Shown: positions 31,546-42,610 of the stretch, piece by piece
Layout: each line of letters begins with the position of its first letter
How positions within the stretch are numbered: position 1 is the stretch's first letter
Assembly (NCBI RefSeq): GCF_900112475.1
Contig: NZ_FOLW01000015.1
Coordinates: 1 to 56,873, forward strand
DNA length: 56,873 nucleotides
Origin: Pragia fontium DSM 5563 = ATCC 49100
GTDB taxonomy: Bacteria > Pseudomonadota > Gammaproteobacteria > Enterobacterales > Enterobacteriaceae
Direction: 5' to 3'
Position numbers and translations under genes: made by a program
The notes under the pieces: generated by a model
What the model saw: the letters and a program-made list of their open reading frames with translations, nothing else
What the model was told of the DNA's origin: nothing
Database searches by the model: none

Positions 31546-31603
31546 GTTTAGATTGAATTTCGTTTTTCATATGATAGAACCTGTTTAAAGGGAAAGGATT
31601 AAA

Positions 31604-31630
31604 GTAAAAAATGCCGCAATATGCGGCATT
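31604..31630. terminator. Terminator hairpin copy A between metF and ppc (U-tract on minus)
   Basis: AATGCCGCA/TGCGGCATT stem. The A-run lies on the metF side, so the U-tract appears only in leftward RNA. Confidence 0.75.
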
Positions 31631-31673
31631 GAGAGTGTAGATAAAGTCATTTAATTTGATTTCAGTGAATGTT

Positions 31674-31814
31674 TCGTCCGTAAAAAGAAGGTTGGAATAT
31701 TTACTTCCTCTCACGGACGAGAGGGGATGTTTTTGAGTTCAACGGGCGTCAGGCCTACGCTTCTTAGGGGCGCTTCGGCAGCTAAAGCTGCTACGACCCC
31801 AACAGAACCCTCTC
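31674..31814. repeat. Highly structured intergenic element between metF and ppc
   Basis: Nested perfect inverted repeats: TCGTCCGT (31674-31681) with ACGGACGA (31713-31720); GAGAGGG (31719-31725) with CCCTCTC (31808-31814); GGGG (31767-31770) with CCCC (31797-31800); and GCAGC-TAAA-GCTGC (31778-31791). It is GC-richer than its flanks, with no open frame. It resembles a dispersed REP/MITE-like element, but I cannot name it and see no second copy here. Together with the two flanking hairpins it fills the 367-bp gap. Confidence 0.5.
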
Positions 31815-31853
31815 CTTCCGTTTACGTTTGGTTATTTAGGGTTTGTTATCAAT

Positions 31854-31884
31854 AAAAATGCCGCATATTGCGGCATTTTTTGAT
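31854..31884. terminator. Terminator hairpin copy B between metF and ppc
   Basis: AATGCCGCA/TGCGGCATT stem with TTTTTT on the plus strand and an A-run before it. Its 25-base core (31857-31881) is the exact reverse complement of copy A. Confidence 0.8.
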
Positions 31885-31912
31885 TAACAGGGATGGAGCT
31901 ACCTTGCAAAAA

Positions 31913-34549
31913 CTAACCGGTATTCCTCATTCCCGCAGCTATCCCGGCAATCGTTACCATCAACGCTTGTTCAACTCGCGGATCTGCGGTCTCTTGTTGG
32001 CGAGAACGGTGCAGTAGCTCAGCCTGAAGAACGTTTAGCGGGTCGGTGTAAACATTACGCAGAGCGATAGATTCGGCAATCCATGGGGATTTCTCCATTG
32101 GTAGCTGGTCATTCGCTAGTTGCAGTACCACTTTAATGTCTTCTGCTAACTGAGCGCGTAGCTTCTGGCCCAGATGCCACAGTTGTTGCTCTACCAGACG
32201 CTGGTCATAATACTCCGCCAGCCACAGGTCAGCTTTGGCGTACACCATCTCCAGCATATTGATGCGGGTATTGAAGAACGGCCAATCACGGCACATTTCA
32301 GCCAGTTCTTGCTGCTTACCGTTATCAATAGCGTGTTTCAGGGCCGCACCTGCGCCAAGCCATGCGGGTAACATCAGGCGATTTTGCGTCCAGGCGAAGA
32401 TCCATGGGATCGCTCGCAGGCTTTCTACGCCGCCGTTTGGTTTACGTTTGGCTGGGCGTGAACCGAGCGGTAGTTTGCTGAGCTCAAGCTCTGGCGTTGC
32501 TGAACGGAAATAAGGCACAAAGTCTGGCGATTCCCGCACGATGTCACGATACTCTTTGCAGGAGAAGGCTGACAGGTCATCCATGATATCGCGCCATTCC
32601 TGTTTTGGATTCGGCGGTGGCAGTAAATTGGCTTCCAGAATTGCACTGGCATAGCTTGCCAGGCTGGCAAGCGTCACTTCTGGCAGACCGAATTTAAAGC
32701 GGATCATTTCACCCTGTTCGGTAACGCGTAATCCACCTTTCAGTGAGCCTGGAGGCTGAGAAAGTAACGCATCGTGAGCCGGAGCCCCTCCGCGACCAAT
32801 GGTACCGCCGCGACCGTGGAACAACGTTAGATCTACACCCGCCTGTTCACAGGTTTTGATTAACGCTTCCTGAGCATAATATTGCGCCCATGAGGCGGCT
32901 AATACACCGGCATCTTTCGATGAGTCGGAATAGCCGATCATAATCATCTGCTTACCGCCGATAAAGTTGCGGTACCAGTCAATATTCAGCAGTTGGGTCA
33001 TCACATCGTTGGCGTTATTCAGGTCTTCCAACGTTTCAAACAGCGGGCAGACCGGTAGTGCGAAATGACAGCCGGCTTCTTTCAATAATAAATGAACGGC
33101 CAGCACATCAGACGGTGTACGCGCCATGGAGATAACATAGGCGGCAATCGACCCTTGAGGTGCTTTGGCAATCACTTTACAGGTATCCAGAATTTCCTGA
33201 GTATCGGCGCTAGGTTGCCAGTCCCGTGGGAACAATGGTCTTCTGGACTGTAGCTCTTTTACCAGAAATGCCTGTTTCTCTTTTTCGGACCACTCGTCGT
33301 AGTTACCGATTTCCAGATATTGGGTTAACTCGGCTAAGGCATCGCTGTGGCGAGTACTTTCTTGACGAATATCAATGCGTACCAGTGGCAGGCCGAAGCA
33401 ACCGATGCGACGTAGCGTATCCAGTAACTGACCATTGGCAATAATGCTCATACCGCAGGCCTGAAGTGATTGATAGCAGGCATACAACGGTTCCCACAAC
33501 TGGCTATTATCAATCAGGATATCTTCCGGACAGGTAACGCGTTCGCCGTTTAGACGGGCGCCGAGATAAGCATGCGTGCTGATCAGTTGAGCGCGTAGCT
33601 TTTTCATCAGCTCACGATAAGGTTCCAGCACTTCATCGCCACCGGCCATGGCGCGTAATTCTGGAGTACAGTCAGACATTGAAAGTTCTGATACCAGTAC
33701 CTGAATATCTTTCAGGAACAATTCAGCGGCTTTCCAGCGACCGTAGATCATCACGTGTTCGGTAATTTTAGCGGTAACGTTAGGGTTGCCGTCACGATCG
33801 CCGCCCATCCAAGAAGTAAAGCGCACAGGAACCGCATCGACCGGTAGCTTATAGTCCAACGCGTCAGCCAACTGATCGTTAAACTCTCGCATAAAGGCAG
33901 GTACACCTTCCCACAGGCTGTTTTCTACGACAGCAAATCCCCATTTGGCTTCATCAACTGGCGTTGGGCGATTTTTACGAATTTCATCGGTATGCCATGA
34001 CTGAGCAACCAACTGGCGCAGACGGCGCATAATCTTGTCGTGCTCATAATCGGCCAAATCGTTGTGATCCAACTGGCTGAGACAGTTATTCACTTCAACC
34101 AGCTTATGAATCATGGTGCGGCGGGCAATTTCCGTCGGGTGTGCGGTGAGTACTAGCTCAATAGATAGTTGAGCAACCGCTTCACGCACCGCATCATCGG
34201 TAATGTGTTTCTCTCTCAGGCGCTGAAAAAGATTGGCGAATACCGCTGGGTTATTCGCTGCCTCACCACGAGATGAAATGCCGTGGTATTGCTCTGCCGT
34301 ATTGGCAAAGTTAAGGAACTGATTAAACGCTCTGGCTACCGGCAATAATTGATCGTTGGAGAGATTTTGTAAGGTAGAGAGCAGAGCCTGACGGTTAGCT
34401 TCGTTACCTGCCCGGGATGACTTGGATAATTTGCGAATGGTCTCGACCTGTTCGAGGATATTTTCCCCTAACGCATCTTTGATTGTATCGCCGAGAAGCG
34501 TGCCAAGCATGCTGACATTACTTCGCATTGCTGAATATTGTTCGTTCAT
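31913..34549 (-). CDS. ppc: Phosphoenolpyruvate carboxylase
   Basis: Ppc makes oxaloacetate from PEP and bicarbonate, replenishing the TCA cycle. The 878-aa product has the catalytic H137 in [14 protein letters not shown], the [16 protein letters not shown] motif near 535, [14 protein letters not shown] near 575 and the invariant C-terminal NTG. E. coli Ppc is 883 aa. Position between metF and argE follows the E. coli order. The gene is intact, with a single ORF. Confidence 0.97.
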   Translation of the reverse strand: MNEQYSAMRSNVSMLGTLLGDTIKDALGENILEQVETIRKLSKSSRAGNEANRQALLSTLQNLSNDQLLPVARAFNQFLNFANTAEQYHGISSRGEAANNPAVFANLFQRLREKHITDDAVREAVAQLSIELVLTAHPTEIARRTMIHKLVEVNNCLSQLDHNDLADYEHDKIMRRLRQLVAQSWHTDEIRKNRPTPVDEAKWGFAVVENSLWEGVPAFMREFNDQLADALDYKLPVDAVPVRFTSWMGGDRDGNPNVTAKITEHVMIYGRWKAAELFLKDIQVLVSELSMSDCTPELRAMAGGDEVLEPYRELMKKLRAQLISTHAYLGARLNGERVTCPEDILIDNSQLWEPLYACYQSLQACGMSIIANGQLLDTLRRIGCFGLPLVRIDIRQESTRHSDALAELTQYLEIGNYDEWSEKEKQAFLVKELQSRRPLFPRDWQPSADTQEILDTCKVIAKAPQGSIAAYVISMARTPSDVLAVHLLLKEAGCHFALPVCPLFETLEDLNNANDVMTQLLNIDWYRNFIGGKQMIMIGYSDSSKDAGVLAASWAQYYAQEALIKTCEQAGVDLTLFHGRGGTIGRGGAPAHDALLSQPPGSLKGGLRVTEQGEMIRFKFGLPEVTLASLASYASAILEANLLPPPNPKQEWRDIMDDLSAFSCKEYRDIVRESPDFVPYFRSATPELELSKLPLGSRPAKRKPNGGVESLRAIPWIFAWTQNRLMLPAWLGAGAALKHAIDNGKQQELAEMCRDWPFFNTRINMLEMVYAKADLWLAEYYDQRLVEQQLWHLGQKLRAQLAEDIKVVLQLANDQLPMEKSPWIAESIALRNVYTDPLNVLQAELLHRSRQQETADPRVEQALMVTIAGIAAGMRNTG

Positions 34550-34791
34550 ATGTCCCCTGCCTGGTTAGTTAAGCGTGATGCTGTGTTGTTTTCGATCGTT
34601 ATTTTTATGCGTACCAAATTTAGAGTTGTATCACACTAATTAAGTATTGCCACAACTTTGTTGAATCCTTTAAGCAATTCTTATAAACCCGCGATTTCAA
34701 CAACAAATTCTACTTTCAGAATTTAATAGTGGTGTTTACCGCCCTAACAATTAATACCTGTTTTGGGCGGCGATGGATGGTTCAGCGGTGG

Positions 34792-35946
34792 TTATCCAAC
34801 GGCACAAAAATGATGAATAACTTGCGTTAAAAGTTGACGGGTTGGCTGGATAAACGAAGTTGCCAGAAATTCATCCGGCTGATGAGCTTGGTCAATAGAA
34901 CCCGGCCCTAATACCAGCGTTGGACACATCTGCTGTAAAAATGGGGCTTCGGTACAATAGTTGACGACTTCAGCCTGAGCGCCAACCAGTTTTTCCACCA
35001 CTTTGACCAATGGGTTATCTGCGGCACATTCATAGCCAGGAATCGGCGTATGCAGGTGCTCAATGGCCACTCGACCCGGCCAGCGTGAGCTAAGTGGTTC
35101 CAGTGCACCATGTACTAATTCATCCAGATCGTTGAGGGTTAGCCCGGGTAACGGTCGAATATCCATATGTAATTCACAGCAGGCGCAAATCCGATTCGGT
35201 GCATCCCCACCGTGAATGTGACCGAAGTTCATCGTTGGATAAGGAATGGCAAAAGCGTCATGGTGATAACGCTGTTTCAGCGAATCTCTCAGTCCCATCA
35301 GGTGACCGATAGCATCATGCATCAGTTCAATGGCGTTAACTCCTCGGGACGGATCGCTGGAGTGGCCCGACTGACCAGTAATGCGGATAGCGTCGGCAAT
35401 ATGTCCTTTATGGGCACGAACCGGCTGAAGAGAGGTTGGCTCACCAATAATGGCACAATCGGGTTTTAGTTGGCTGGTGGCGGAGAAATAGCGAGCGCCG
35501 GCCATTGAGGTTTCTTCGTCAGCGGTTGCCAGAATATAGAGTGGTTTAGTCAGTTTGCTTTTATCGATATCTCTTAATGCATCAAGAATAAAGGCAAAGA
35601 AGCCCTTCATATCGGCGGTGCCTAATCCATAAAGCTTATTGTCGTGTTCCGTTAGGGTAAAAGGATCGCGAGTCCATCGGCCATCATCAAAGGGCACGGT
35701 ATCGGTGTGGCCAGTGAGAAGTAATCCACCGGGGCCTTCTCCCAGAGAGGCCAGCAGATTAAATTTATTCCGCGTTTCAGGAACGGGCTGGACTTCAACC
35801 TTAAACCCCAGCGTGCTGAACCATTCCGCCAGTAGATTAATCAGGGATTCATTACTTTGATCCAGTGCAGCATCCGTAGCACTGATACTGGGGATAGCGA
35901 TAAGTTTACTGTATAGCTCAATAAAAGACGGTAGGGTTTTATTCAC
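34792..35946 (-). CDS. argE: Acetylornithine deacetylase
   Basis: ArgE removes the acetyl group from N-acetylornithine to give ornithine. The 384-aa M20-family metallopeptidase fold carries [16 protein letters not shown] near 76 (metal ligand His), [12 protein letters not shown] near 108 and [11 protein letters not shown] near 140. It is divergent from argCBG and shares the paired ARG boxes, as in E. coli. Confidence 0.96.
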   Translation of the reverse strand: MNKTLPSFIELYSKLIAIPSISATDAALDQSNESLINLLAEWFSTLGFKVEVQPVPETRNKFNLLASLGEGPGGLLLTGHTDTVPFDDGRWTRDPFTLTEHDNKLYGLGTADMKGFFAFILDALRDIDKSKLTKPLYILATADEETSMAGARYFSATSQLKPDCAIIGEPTSLQPVRAHKGHIADAIRITGQSGHSSDPSRGVNAIELMHDAIGHLMGLRDSLKQRYHHDAFAIPYPTMNFGHIHGGDAPNRICACCELHMDIRPLPGLTLNDLDELVHGALEPLSSRWPGRVAIEHLHTPIPGYECAADNPLVKVVEKLVGAQAEVVNYCTEAPFLQQMCPTLVLGPGSIDQAHQPDEFLATSFIQPTRQLLTQVIHHFCAVG

Positions 35947-35970
35947 AATTCGGCACCTGCTTAGTGATTA

Positions 35971-36009
35971 ATTCAATATAAATTCATTTATTTTGCATAA
36001 AAATACAAT
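35971..36009. promoter_or_regulatory. Paired ARG boxes between argE and argC
   Basis: The ArgR consensus is TGAAT-N4-ATTCA. Box 1 core TCAATATAAATTCA (35973-35986) matches 9 of 10 defined positions. Box 2 core TGCATAAAAATACA (35994-36007) matches 8 of 10. The two 18-bp boxes are exactly 3 bp apart, the standard ArgR spacing. Confidence 0.85.
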
Positions 36010-36121
36010 AAAGGATTGTGTAAGGGAACAGAATTTCGTACCTTAAGCAATATTCATCCACCTTACCGTAGCGTGCTGCCGTTTCCAAACTCTGTACGCA
36101 TTTAAATACAGGTCTATTTGT

Positions 36122-37126
36122 ATGCTTGAAACACTGATTGTTGGCGCAAGTGGTTATACCGGAGCAGAATTGGCTGTATATCTGCGGCGTCACCCTGAAA
36201 TTAATATTGCCGGTCTTATGGTGTCGGCACAAAGCGCCGATGCAGGAAAGACTTTTTCAGATTTGCATCCGCAGCTTAAAGGTTTGGTTGATTTACCCCT
36301 TCAGCCGTTAACCGACGTTGCTGAGGCGGCTAAAGGTATTGATGTGGTTTTTCTCGCCACGGCTCATGAAGTGAGCCACGATCTGGCACCGAAATTTTTG
36401 GCCGCAGGCTGTGTGGTGTTTGACCTGTCCGGCGCTTTCCGCGTCGATGATGCTGATTTTTATACCAAATACTATGGCTTTAGCCATCAGCATCAGGATC
36501 TGTTAAAGCAGGCAGTGTATGGCTTGGCTGAGTGGCAAAGTGAAAATATTAAACAGGCTCAGTTGGTTGCGGTAGCCGGTTGCTATCCGACAGCATCGCA
36601 GCTGGCCCTTAAACCACTGGTTGAGGCTGGTTGTTTAGATCAGCAACAGTGGCCGGTGATTAATGCGGTGAGTGGCGTGAGCGGTGCCGGGCGTAAAGCC
36701 AGTATGACAACCAGTTTTTGCGAAGTGAGCCTACAGCCTTATGGTGTATTCACCCATCGCCATCAACCAGAGATTGTCGCACATCTTGGTATACCGGTGA
36801 TTTTTACACCGCATTTAGGCAACTTCCCGCGCGGTATTTTGGCGACGATTACTTGCCGTTTAAAACCGGGCGTGACTGAAGCCGATATTAAAACTGCATT
36901 TTTCAACGCTTATCACAATAAACCGCTGGTTCGGGTCTATGAAAAAGGGCTTCCGGCGCTAAAATCGGTTATTGGACAACCATTCTGTGATATTGGCTTT
37001 GCCGTTGATGGACAACACATTATCGTGGTGGCCGCTGAAGATAATTTATTGAAAGGCGCGGCAGCTCAGGCCGTTCAGTGTATGAATATACGCTGTGGCT
37101 TCCATGAAACCCAATCCTTGCTCTAG
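36122..37126 (+). CDS. argC: N-acetyl-gamma-glutamyl-phosphate reductase
   Basis: ArgC reduces N-acetylglutamyl phosphate to the semialdehyde with NADPH. The 334-aa product has the nucleotide-binding [10 protein letters not shown] (8-17) and catalytic C154 in [10 protein letters not shown], the E. coli number. [12 protein letters not shown] lies near 218. It is the first gene of argCBG(H) and is 12 bp from argB. Confidence 0.97.
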   Translation: MLETLIVGASGYTGAELAVYLRRHPEINIAGLMVSAQSADAGKTFSDLHPQLKGLVDLPLQPLTDVAEAAKGIDVVFLATAHEVSHDLAPKFLAAGCVVFDLSGAFRVDDADFYTKYYGFSHQHQDLLKQAVYGLAEWQSENIKQAQLVAVAGCYPTASQLALKPLVEAGCLDQQQWPVINAVSGVSGAGRKASMTTSFCEVSLQPYGVFTHRHQPEIVAHLGIPVIFTPHLGNFPRGILATITCRLKPGVTEADIKTAFFNAYHNKPLVRVYEKGLPALKSVIGQPFCDIGFAVDGQHIIVVAAEDNLLKGAAAQAVQCMNIRCGFHETQSLL

Positions 37127-37138
37127 GGAGAAGAAAGG

Positions 37139-37912
37139 ATGAATCCATTAATTATTAAACTTGGTGGTGCTCTGTTAGACAGTGACGAAGCCATGGAACG
37201 CCTGTTTGTTGCCCTTGCTGGTTATAAGCAAAAGCATCAGCGTGACCTGATTATTGTTCATGGCGGTGGCTGTTTGGTGGATGAGCTAATGAAAAAGCTG
37301 GCGCTGCCAGTAGTTCGCCGCAATGGACTACGTGTCACACCGCAAGATCAGATTGGCACCATCACCGGCGCTTTGGCCGGTACGGCGAACAAAACCCTGA
37401 TGGCGGCAGCTAAAAAATACCAGATTGATGCGATTGGCCTGTGTTTGGCCGACGGTGATATGGTCTCTGTCAAACAACTGTCTGATGATTTAGGCCACGT
37501 GGGCGAAGCTAAAGCGGGCAGTAAAAAACTGATTGAAACCCTATTAGCAGGCGGCTATTTGCCGATTGTTAGCTCCATTGGCATTACACCAGAAGGTGTG
37601 CTGATGAACGTGAATGCCGATCAGGCTGCGACAGCATTAGCCGCAACGCTGGGAGCGGATTTGGTTCTGCTTTCTGACGTTAGCGGTATTTTGGACGGTA
37701 AAGGTCAGCGTATCGCTGAAATGAGTGCCGAAAAGGCCGAAAAGCTGATAGAGCAAGGCATTATTACCGATGGCATGATCGTGAAAGTTAATGCGGCTTT
37801 GGATGCCGCCCGCGCTTTAGGGCGCCCGGTTGATATTGCCAGTTGGCGTAATGCCGACCAATTACCCGCATTGTTTAATGGGATGCCCGTTGGGACACGC
37901 ATATTAGCGTAG
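37139..37912 (+). CDS. argB: N-acetylglutamate kinase
   Basis: ArgB phosphorylates N-acetylglutamate. The 257-aa amino-acid-kinase fold has IIKLGGALL (4-12), [10 protein letters not shown] near 40 and [13 protein letters not shown] near 158. An AGAAAGG site precedes the ATG. Length equals E. coli. Confidence 0.97.
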   Translation: MNPLIIKLGGALLDSDEAMERLFVALAGYKQKHQRDLIIVHGGGCLVDELMKKLALPVVRRNGLRVTPQDQIGTITGALAGTANKTLMAAAKKYQIDAIGLCLADGDMVSVKQLSDDLGHVGEAKAGSKKLIETLLAGGYLPIVSSIGITPEGVLMNVNADQAATALAATLGADLVLLSDVSGILDGKGQRIAEMSAEKAEKLIEQGIITDGMIVKVNAALDAARALGRPVDIASWRNADQLPALFNGMPVGTRILA

Positions 37913-38000
37913 CGGGCCATCGATTGATTAAATGTGCAGATATTTTTTCTCAACAACTATTCAGTAACTGAATTAAGACTTAGCAATCAAGGAAATCGTG

Positions 38001-39218
38001 ATGAATAACAACGGTATTAAGAAAATTGTATTAGCCTACTCCGGCGGCCTGGATACATCAGCCATTATTCCATGGCTAAAAGAGAACTACGGCGACTGTG
38101 AAGTGGTGGCTTTTGTTGCCGATATTGGACAGGAACGTTCTGACCTTGAAGGCGTAGAACAAAAAGCGCTGAGCTCTGGCGCATCTTCGTGCTATGTGGT
38201 CGATTTGCGTGAAGAGTTTATTCGTGACTATGTTTATCCGGTACTGCAAACCGGCGCTTTGTATGAAGGTAGCTATTTGCTGGGTACTTCCATGGCGCGT
38301 CCAATCATTGCTAAGGCTCAGGTTGAGCTGGCGCTGAAATTGGGTGCGGATGCGGTGTGTCATGGTGCGACGGGTAAAGGTAACGATCAGGTGCGTTTTG
38401 AAACCACTTATGCGGCTTTGGCTCCGCACCTGAAAGTGGTGGCACCATGGCGTGAGTGGAACTTACGTTCCCGGGAAGCCCTGCTAGATTACCTGAAAGA
38501 GCGCAATATTCCGACCACGGCCTCGCTGGAAAAAATCTACAGTCGTGATGAAAACGCATGGCATATCTCCACCGAAGGTGGCGTATTGGAAACTCCGTGG
38601 AACGCCTCTAACCAAGATTGTTGGGTATGGACCGTTTCGCCGGAAGACGCACCAGATCAGCCTGAACTGGTTACGGTTAAGGTAGAAAAGGGTAAAGTCA
38701 CTGCGGTGAACGGCAAAGCCATGAGTCCGTTCCAATGTCTGGAAGCCCTGAATGAATTGGGTGCCAAACATGGCGTAGGCCGTATTGATATTGTTGAGAA
38801 CCGTCTGGTAGGGATTAAATCCCGTGGCTGTTATGAAACGCCGGGGGGCACCATTATGGTAACGGCGCTGCGTGGCGTTGAGCAGCTGGTGCTCGATCGT
38901 GACAGCTTCAAGTGGCGTGAGCAACTGGGGCTGGAAATGTCCTATGTGGTTTATGATGGTCGTTGGTTCGCTCCGTTACGTAAATCCATTCAGGCTGCGG
39001 CAGAGTCGCTGGCTGAAGATGTTAACGGTGAGGTGGTGGTGAAACTGTATAAAGGACAGGCCACGGCGATCCAGAAGCAATCATCTAGTAGCCTGTATTC
39101 CGAAGAGTTTGCTACATTCGGGGAAGATGAAGTTTACGATCACAGTCATGCAGGTGGCTTTATCCGTCTGTTCTCACTTTCAGGTCGGATTCGTGCGCTG
39201 AATGAACTGAAGAAGTGA
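38001..39218 (+). CDS. argG: Argininosuccinate synthase, short form
   Basis: ArgG condenses citrulline and aspartate using ATP. The 405-aa product has the ATP-pyrophosphatase loop [10 protein letters not shown] (12-21) and [13 protein letters not shown] near 118. E. coli ArgG is about 447 aa and of a different subtype; this is the common roughly 400-aa type found in argCBGH clusters. The ATG at 38001 has AAGGA 7 bp upstream and is preferred over the overlapping GTG at 37998. E. coli keeps argG elsewhere on the chromosome. Confidence 0.95.
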   Translation: MNNNGIKKIVLAYSGGLDTSAIIPWLKENYGDCEVVAFVADIGQERSDLEGVEQKALSSGASSCYVVDLREEFIRDYVYPVLQTGALYEGSYLLGTSMARPIIAKAQVELALKLGADAVCHGATGKGNDQVRFETTYAALAPHLKVVAPWREWNLRSREALLDYLKERNIPTTASLEKIYSRDENAWHISTEGGVLETPWNASNQDCWVWTVSPEDAPDQPELVTVKVEKGKVTAVNGKAMSPFQCLEALNELGAKHGVGRIDIVENRLVGIKSRGCYETPGGTIMVTALRGVEQLVLDRDSFKWREQLGLEMSYVVYDGRWFAPLRKSIQAAAESLAEDVNGEVVVKLYKGQATAIQKQSSSSLYSEEFATFGEDEVYDHSHAGGFIRLFSLSGRIRALNELKK

Positions 39219-39270
39219 TAAACCGTTTAACGTTTTGAGTTCAAGGCGTTATTCTTGCTAACAGAGCATG

Positions 39271-39302
39271 AGGGGCGATGAAGGTATTGCCCCTTATTTT
39301 AT
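39271..39302 (+). terminator. Terminator-like hairpin between argG and argH
   Basis: GGGGC / GCCCC stem (39272-39293) followed by TTATTTTATT. argH therefore probably depends partly on read-through or on its own promoter in the 216-bp gap. A second CAGGG/CCCTG hairpin lies just before its ribosome site. Confidence 0.6.
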
Positions 39303-39434
39303 TAAGCGCAATGTATTTTACCCGATAACATCATTATTTTGTTTTTCGAGGTAGAGTCCAGAAACCAGTTAATATCATTCGTTGTTATCAATCCAGGGTG
39401 GTTGTTATTGCCCTGATTTTCAGGAGTAAAGGGT

Positions 39435-40811
39435 ATGGCATTGTGGGGTGGCAGGTTCAGTCAAGCGGCAGACCAGCGTTTTAAGCAGTTTAATGATTCA
39501 CTGCGTTTTGATTATCGTCTGGCGGAGCAAGATATTATTGGTTCTGTCGCATGGTCTAAAGCACTGGTAACCGTGGGTGTGTTAAGCGCTGAAGAACAAC
39601 AACAATTAGAAAAAGCGTTAGACCAGCTATTGATTGAAGTGCGTGCAGAACCGGGAGCCATTGTTGCCAGTGATGCGGAAGATATCCATAGTTGGGTCGA
39701 ACAGAAGCTGATTGGTAAAGTCGGTGATTTGGGTAAAAAGCTGCATACCGGCCGTAGCCGTAACGATCAGGTAGCTACTGACCTGAAGTTATGGTGCAAA
39801 ATGGAAGTGGAGCAACTGCTGCATGCGGTGAAAGAGTTACAGCAGGCGCTGGTGCTCACTGCCGAGCAGAATCAAGATGCAGTTATGCCGGGCTATACCC
39901 ATCTACAACGCGCTCAGCCAGTGACGTTTGCTCACTGGTGTTTAGCCTATACCGAAATGTTGGCTCGTGATGAAAGCCGTTTACAGGATGCGTTAAAGCG
40001 TATGGATACCAGCCCGTTGGGCTGCGGTGCGTTGGCAGGAACCGCTTATCCAATTGACCGGGATCAACTGGCGGGTTGGTTAGGCTTTAGTTCGGCAACG
40101 CGTAACAGTTTGGATAGCGTATCCGATCGCGATCACGTGCTGGAATTGCTGTCTGATGCATCCATTAGTATGGTGCATCTATCGCGCTTTGCTGAAGATC
40201 TGATCTTCTTTAACAGTGGTGAGTCTGGATTTGTTGAACTTTCCGATCGGGTGACTTCTGGTTCATCCCTGATGCCGCAAAAGAAAAACCCTGATGCGCT
40301 GGAATTAATTCGTGGCAAATGTGGCCGCGTTCAGGGGGCGCTTAGCGGTATGTTAATGACCCTTAAAGGCTTACCTCTGGCGTACAATAAAGATATGCAG
40401 GAAGACAAAGAGGGCATTTTTGATGCGCTTGATACTTGGCTAGACTGCCTGCATATGGCGGTGCTGGTGCTTGATGGTATTCAGGTAAAACGTCCTCGCT
40501 GTCAGGAAGCGGCTCAGCAAGGATATGCCAACGCCACTGAATTGGCGGATTATTTGGTGGCTAAAGGTATTCCATTCCGTGAAGCCCACCATATTGTTGG
40601 TTCTGCGGTATTAGAAGCGATTAAACAGGGTAAAGCTTTAGAAGAACTTTCATTGGCTCAGCTACAGCAGTTTAATGCGGCGATTGACCAAGATGTTTAT
40701 CCTGCTTTATCGCTGAAGTCCTGTCTGGAAAAGCGCTGTGCTAAAGGTGGCGTGAACCCTGAGCAGGTTGCCAGTGCGATTAATGCGGCAAAAGTACGTC
40801 TGGACATTTAA
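39435..40811 (+). CDS. argH: Argininosuccinate lyase
   Basis: ArgH cleaves argininosuccinate to arginine and fumarate. The 458-aa product has the fumarase-superfamily signature [12 protein letters not shown] near 276-287, [16 protein letters not shown] near 107 and [13 protein letters not shown] near 155. Length equals E. coli (457). An AGGAG site precedes the ATG. Confidence 0.97.
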   Translation: MALWGGRFSQAADQRFKQFNDSLRFDYRLAEQDIIGSVAWSKALVTVGVLSAEEQQQLEKALDQLLIEVRAEPGAIVASDAEDIHSWVEQKLIGKVGDLGKKLHTGRSRNDQVATDLKLWCKMEVEQLLHAVKELQQALVLTAEQNQDAVMPGYTHLQRAQPVTFAHWCLAYTEMLARDESRLQDALKRMDTSPLGCGALAGTAYPIDRDQLAGWLGFSSATRNSLDSVSDRDHVLELLSDASISMVHLSRFAEDLIFFNSGESGFVELSDRVTSGSSLMPQKKNPDALELIRGKCGRVQGALSGMLMTLKGLPLAYNKDMQEDKEGIFDALDTWLDCLHMAVLVLDGIQVKRPRCQEAAQQGYANATELADYLVAKGIPFREAHHIVGSAVLEAIKQGKALEELSLAQLQQFNAAIDQDVYPALSLKSCLEKRCAKGGVNPEQVASAINAAKVRLDI

Positions 40812-40832
40812 TTTGTCACGACGAAAATAAAT

Positions 40833-40872
40833 AAGCCCATAAATAGTGAATCTATTTATGGGCTTTGGTTTT
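40833..40872. terminator. Bidirectional terminator between argH and the Ail-like gene
   Basis: AAGCCCATAAATA (40833-40845) pairs with TATTTATGGGCTT (40853-40865). The T-rich tail GGTTTTATT follows on the plus strand. Confidence 0.8.
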
Positions 40873-40895
40873 ATTGAGGGTGACTTAATATGAAA

Positions 40896-41465
40896 TTAGA
40901 AACGGTAGCCTAAGCCAACGTTGAAGCCGTTGATTGAATAGTTTTTACCGTCTACATCCATTCGGGACCCTTCGTAACCAACATCAATTGCCAGATTAGT
41001 CACTGGGTTAATCTGTAAGCCTGCACCATACATCAAGGTAGATTTAGTTTGGCTACTGTGCAGCGTGCCACTATAAGAATAAGAGCTACTGTCAGCGTTA
41101 TACCATTTGCTGGAATAGTCCACATCGTTAACATTGACGCCCATTAAGCCATAGATACTAACGAAGTCATTAAAACGGTAGGCTGGACCAGCGGAGATGG
41201 AATAATATTTTACTTCGGCCTTGGTTTTTATAATATCTCTATATGCACGATAGCTCATATCTTTATCGCCCTTCATATAAGTGAAGGATGAAATAATGCT
41301 TAGAGGAGAATCCCACTCATAGCGATATTTTACGTTAACGCCGTTAATATCATCAAAGTCCTGAACTTTACTTTGCGCATAGCCTAAAGTCACCGTATGT
41401 TCTCCGGCATTAACCATGCCACATACGCTTAAAGAAATAATAGAAGCCAGAAGAATTTTTTTCAT
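40896..41465 (-). CDS. Ail/OmpX-family outer-membrane beta-barrel protein
   Basis: The 189-aa precursor has a signal peptide ending near residue 20 (VNA-GE). The barrel begins HTVTLGYAQSKVQ and ends with the family C-terminus INGFNVGLGYRF, finishing in the aromatic residue needed for barrel insertion. Loops are Ser/Tyr-rich (NADSSSYSYSG, near 124-134). Ail/OmpX/Lom proteins are eight-stranded barrels that in some pathogens bind host matrix or complement factors; function here is unproven. It is an accessory insertion between argH and the oxyR region. A paralogue elsewhere would be expected for OmpX proper. Confidence 0.85.
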   Translation of the reverse strand: MKKILLASIISLSVCGMVNAGEHTVTLGYAQSKVQDFDDINGVNVKYRYEWDSPLSIISSFTYMKGDKDMSYRAYRDIIKTKAEVKYYSISAGPAYRFNDFVSIYGLMGVNVNDVDYSSKWYNADSSSYSYSGTLHSSQTKSTLMYGAGLQINPVTNLAIDVGYEGSRMDVDGKNYSINGFNVGLGYRF

Positions 41466-41823
41466 TAAAAGATTATCCCTAATTTAAATTTTAAATATAA
41501 ATTATAAAAATACAGCGCGGGGATTATAGGGAGTAAGCGTGTTTAAATAAATGATTATTTATATTTTTGTTTATTTGCACAGATATAATTTAATCTGGGA
41601 TATTGATTATTGAATTTTATTTGTGACTTCTTACTTAGATAGTTTAAGGAGTGTTATTTCAATGTATTCAGAAGAAATAAACGATAAGTAATGATTTGAA
41701 TGTTAGTAATAGGTGAAAATACTACTGCTATTTTTTAATTAACCTTACTTTTTAAGTGGGACCCATTACAGTTTGTAAAATAACTTAAAACCAGTACTGA
41801 TATCCTGTTCACTAAAAGAAGTA
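41466..41823. other. 358-bp AT-rich gap upstream of the Ail-like gene
   Basis: This contains the Ail-like promoter and the 3' end region of the next gene. It is strongly AT-rich. I see no credible gene, hairpin terminator or repeat. Confidence 0.4.
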
Positions 41824-42432
41824 TTACTTTAGTATGGTAGACAAGAATGGCGAATAAGAAACCTCATTCTTTTCCGTGATTATGTGATAAGCCGAATAGT
41901 AGTCAATACCATGATTCTCATGGCAACTAATAATCCATGTTTTTTTGTTTATAAGTTGTTTTGTTTTTATACAGCCGCGTATTTTTTGGACGATAAATAC
42001 GGTAAAGAGAAGACCGATCAGAAGAGTTGCGATAATAAGCCATATATTATTAAAAAATACAGGTATCTGCCCAAGGATAAAGTAGGTATAAAAGTTATGG
42101 CAAGTAATCGCCAGCAGAGTGAACAGAACGAGTAATTTCGCGTTAAGCATTCTATTAAATATTGAACCCAGCTCGTTTTCTGATGGGGCATGTATATTAT
42201 GTAAGCTGTTTATCGCTTCTTTAACCGGTATACCCTGCATATAGAATATCCACTGGTTCTTTTTGGACTCAATGAGTAATTTTCCACTTTTTCTTAGGCT
42301 TTCGGTTCTGATCGAGATATAGACTGGATATAAGATGAACATAAAGACAACATAGAATAAGGGCGCATGAAACCCCATAAATGTGGCAAAAATCACCAAG
42401 GCTGAGAGTAGGAAAAACTTCATTTCTGCCAT
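41824..42432 (-). CDS. Orphan membrane protein of unknown function
   Basis: The 202-aa product has about four hydrophobic segments: near residues 5-35 (one or two), 93-113 and 125-150. A soluble stretch at about 45-90 and a soluble C-terminal tail at about 155-202 complete it. I do not recognise the family. A GAGGGAA ribosome site precedes the ATG, which supports a real gene. It is AT-rich, with many Ile/Phe/Lys/Asn, unlike the neighbouring biosynthetic genes, and has no counterpart at this place in E. coli. Together with the Ail-like gene it looks acquired. Confidence 0.65.
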   Translation of the reverse strand: MAEMKFFLLSALVIFATFMGFHAPLFYVVFMFILYPVYISIRTESLRKSGKLLIESKKNQWIFYMQGIPVKEAINSLHNIHAPSENELGSIFNRMLNAKLLVLFTLLAITCHNFYTYFILGQIPVFFNNIWLIIATLLIGLLFTVFIVQKIRGCIKTKQLINKKTWIISCHENHGIDYYSAYHIITEKNEVSYSPFLSTILK

Positions 42433-42546
42433 AATAGTTCCCTCTAATGAATGACACGCTATTTTTTATTCAGTTAATTTCCGTATAGGCCTGTTGTTGA
42501 ATGCCAATGAAGAGTCGAGCAGATTAGTTTATACCGTCTTTTAAAG

Positions 42547-42582
42547 AAAAAAGCAGCCAGAAATAAATCAGGCTGCTTTTAA
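42547..42582. terminator. Terminator of the lipoamide-dehydrogenase-like gene
   Basis: AAAAGCAGCC pairs with GGCTGCTTTT across a 12-nt loop, with A- and T-runs on both sides, 29 bp past the stop. Confidence 0.8.
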
Positions 42583-42610
42583 GTATTATGTTAGATATGC
42601 AACGGGTATT

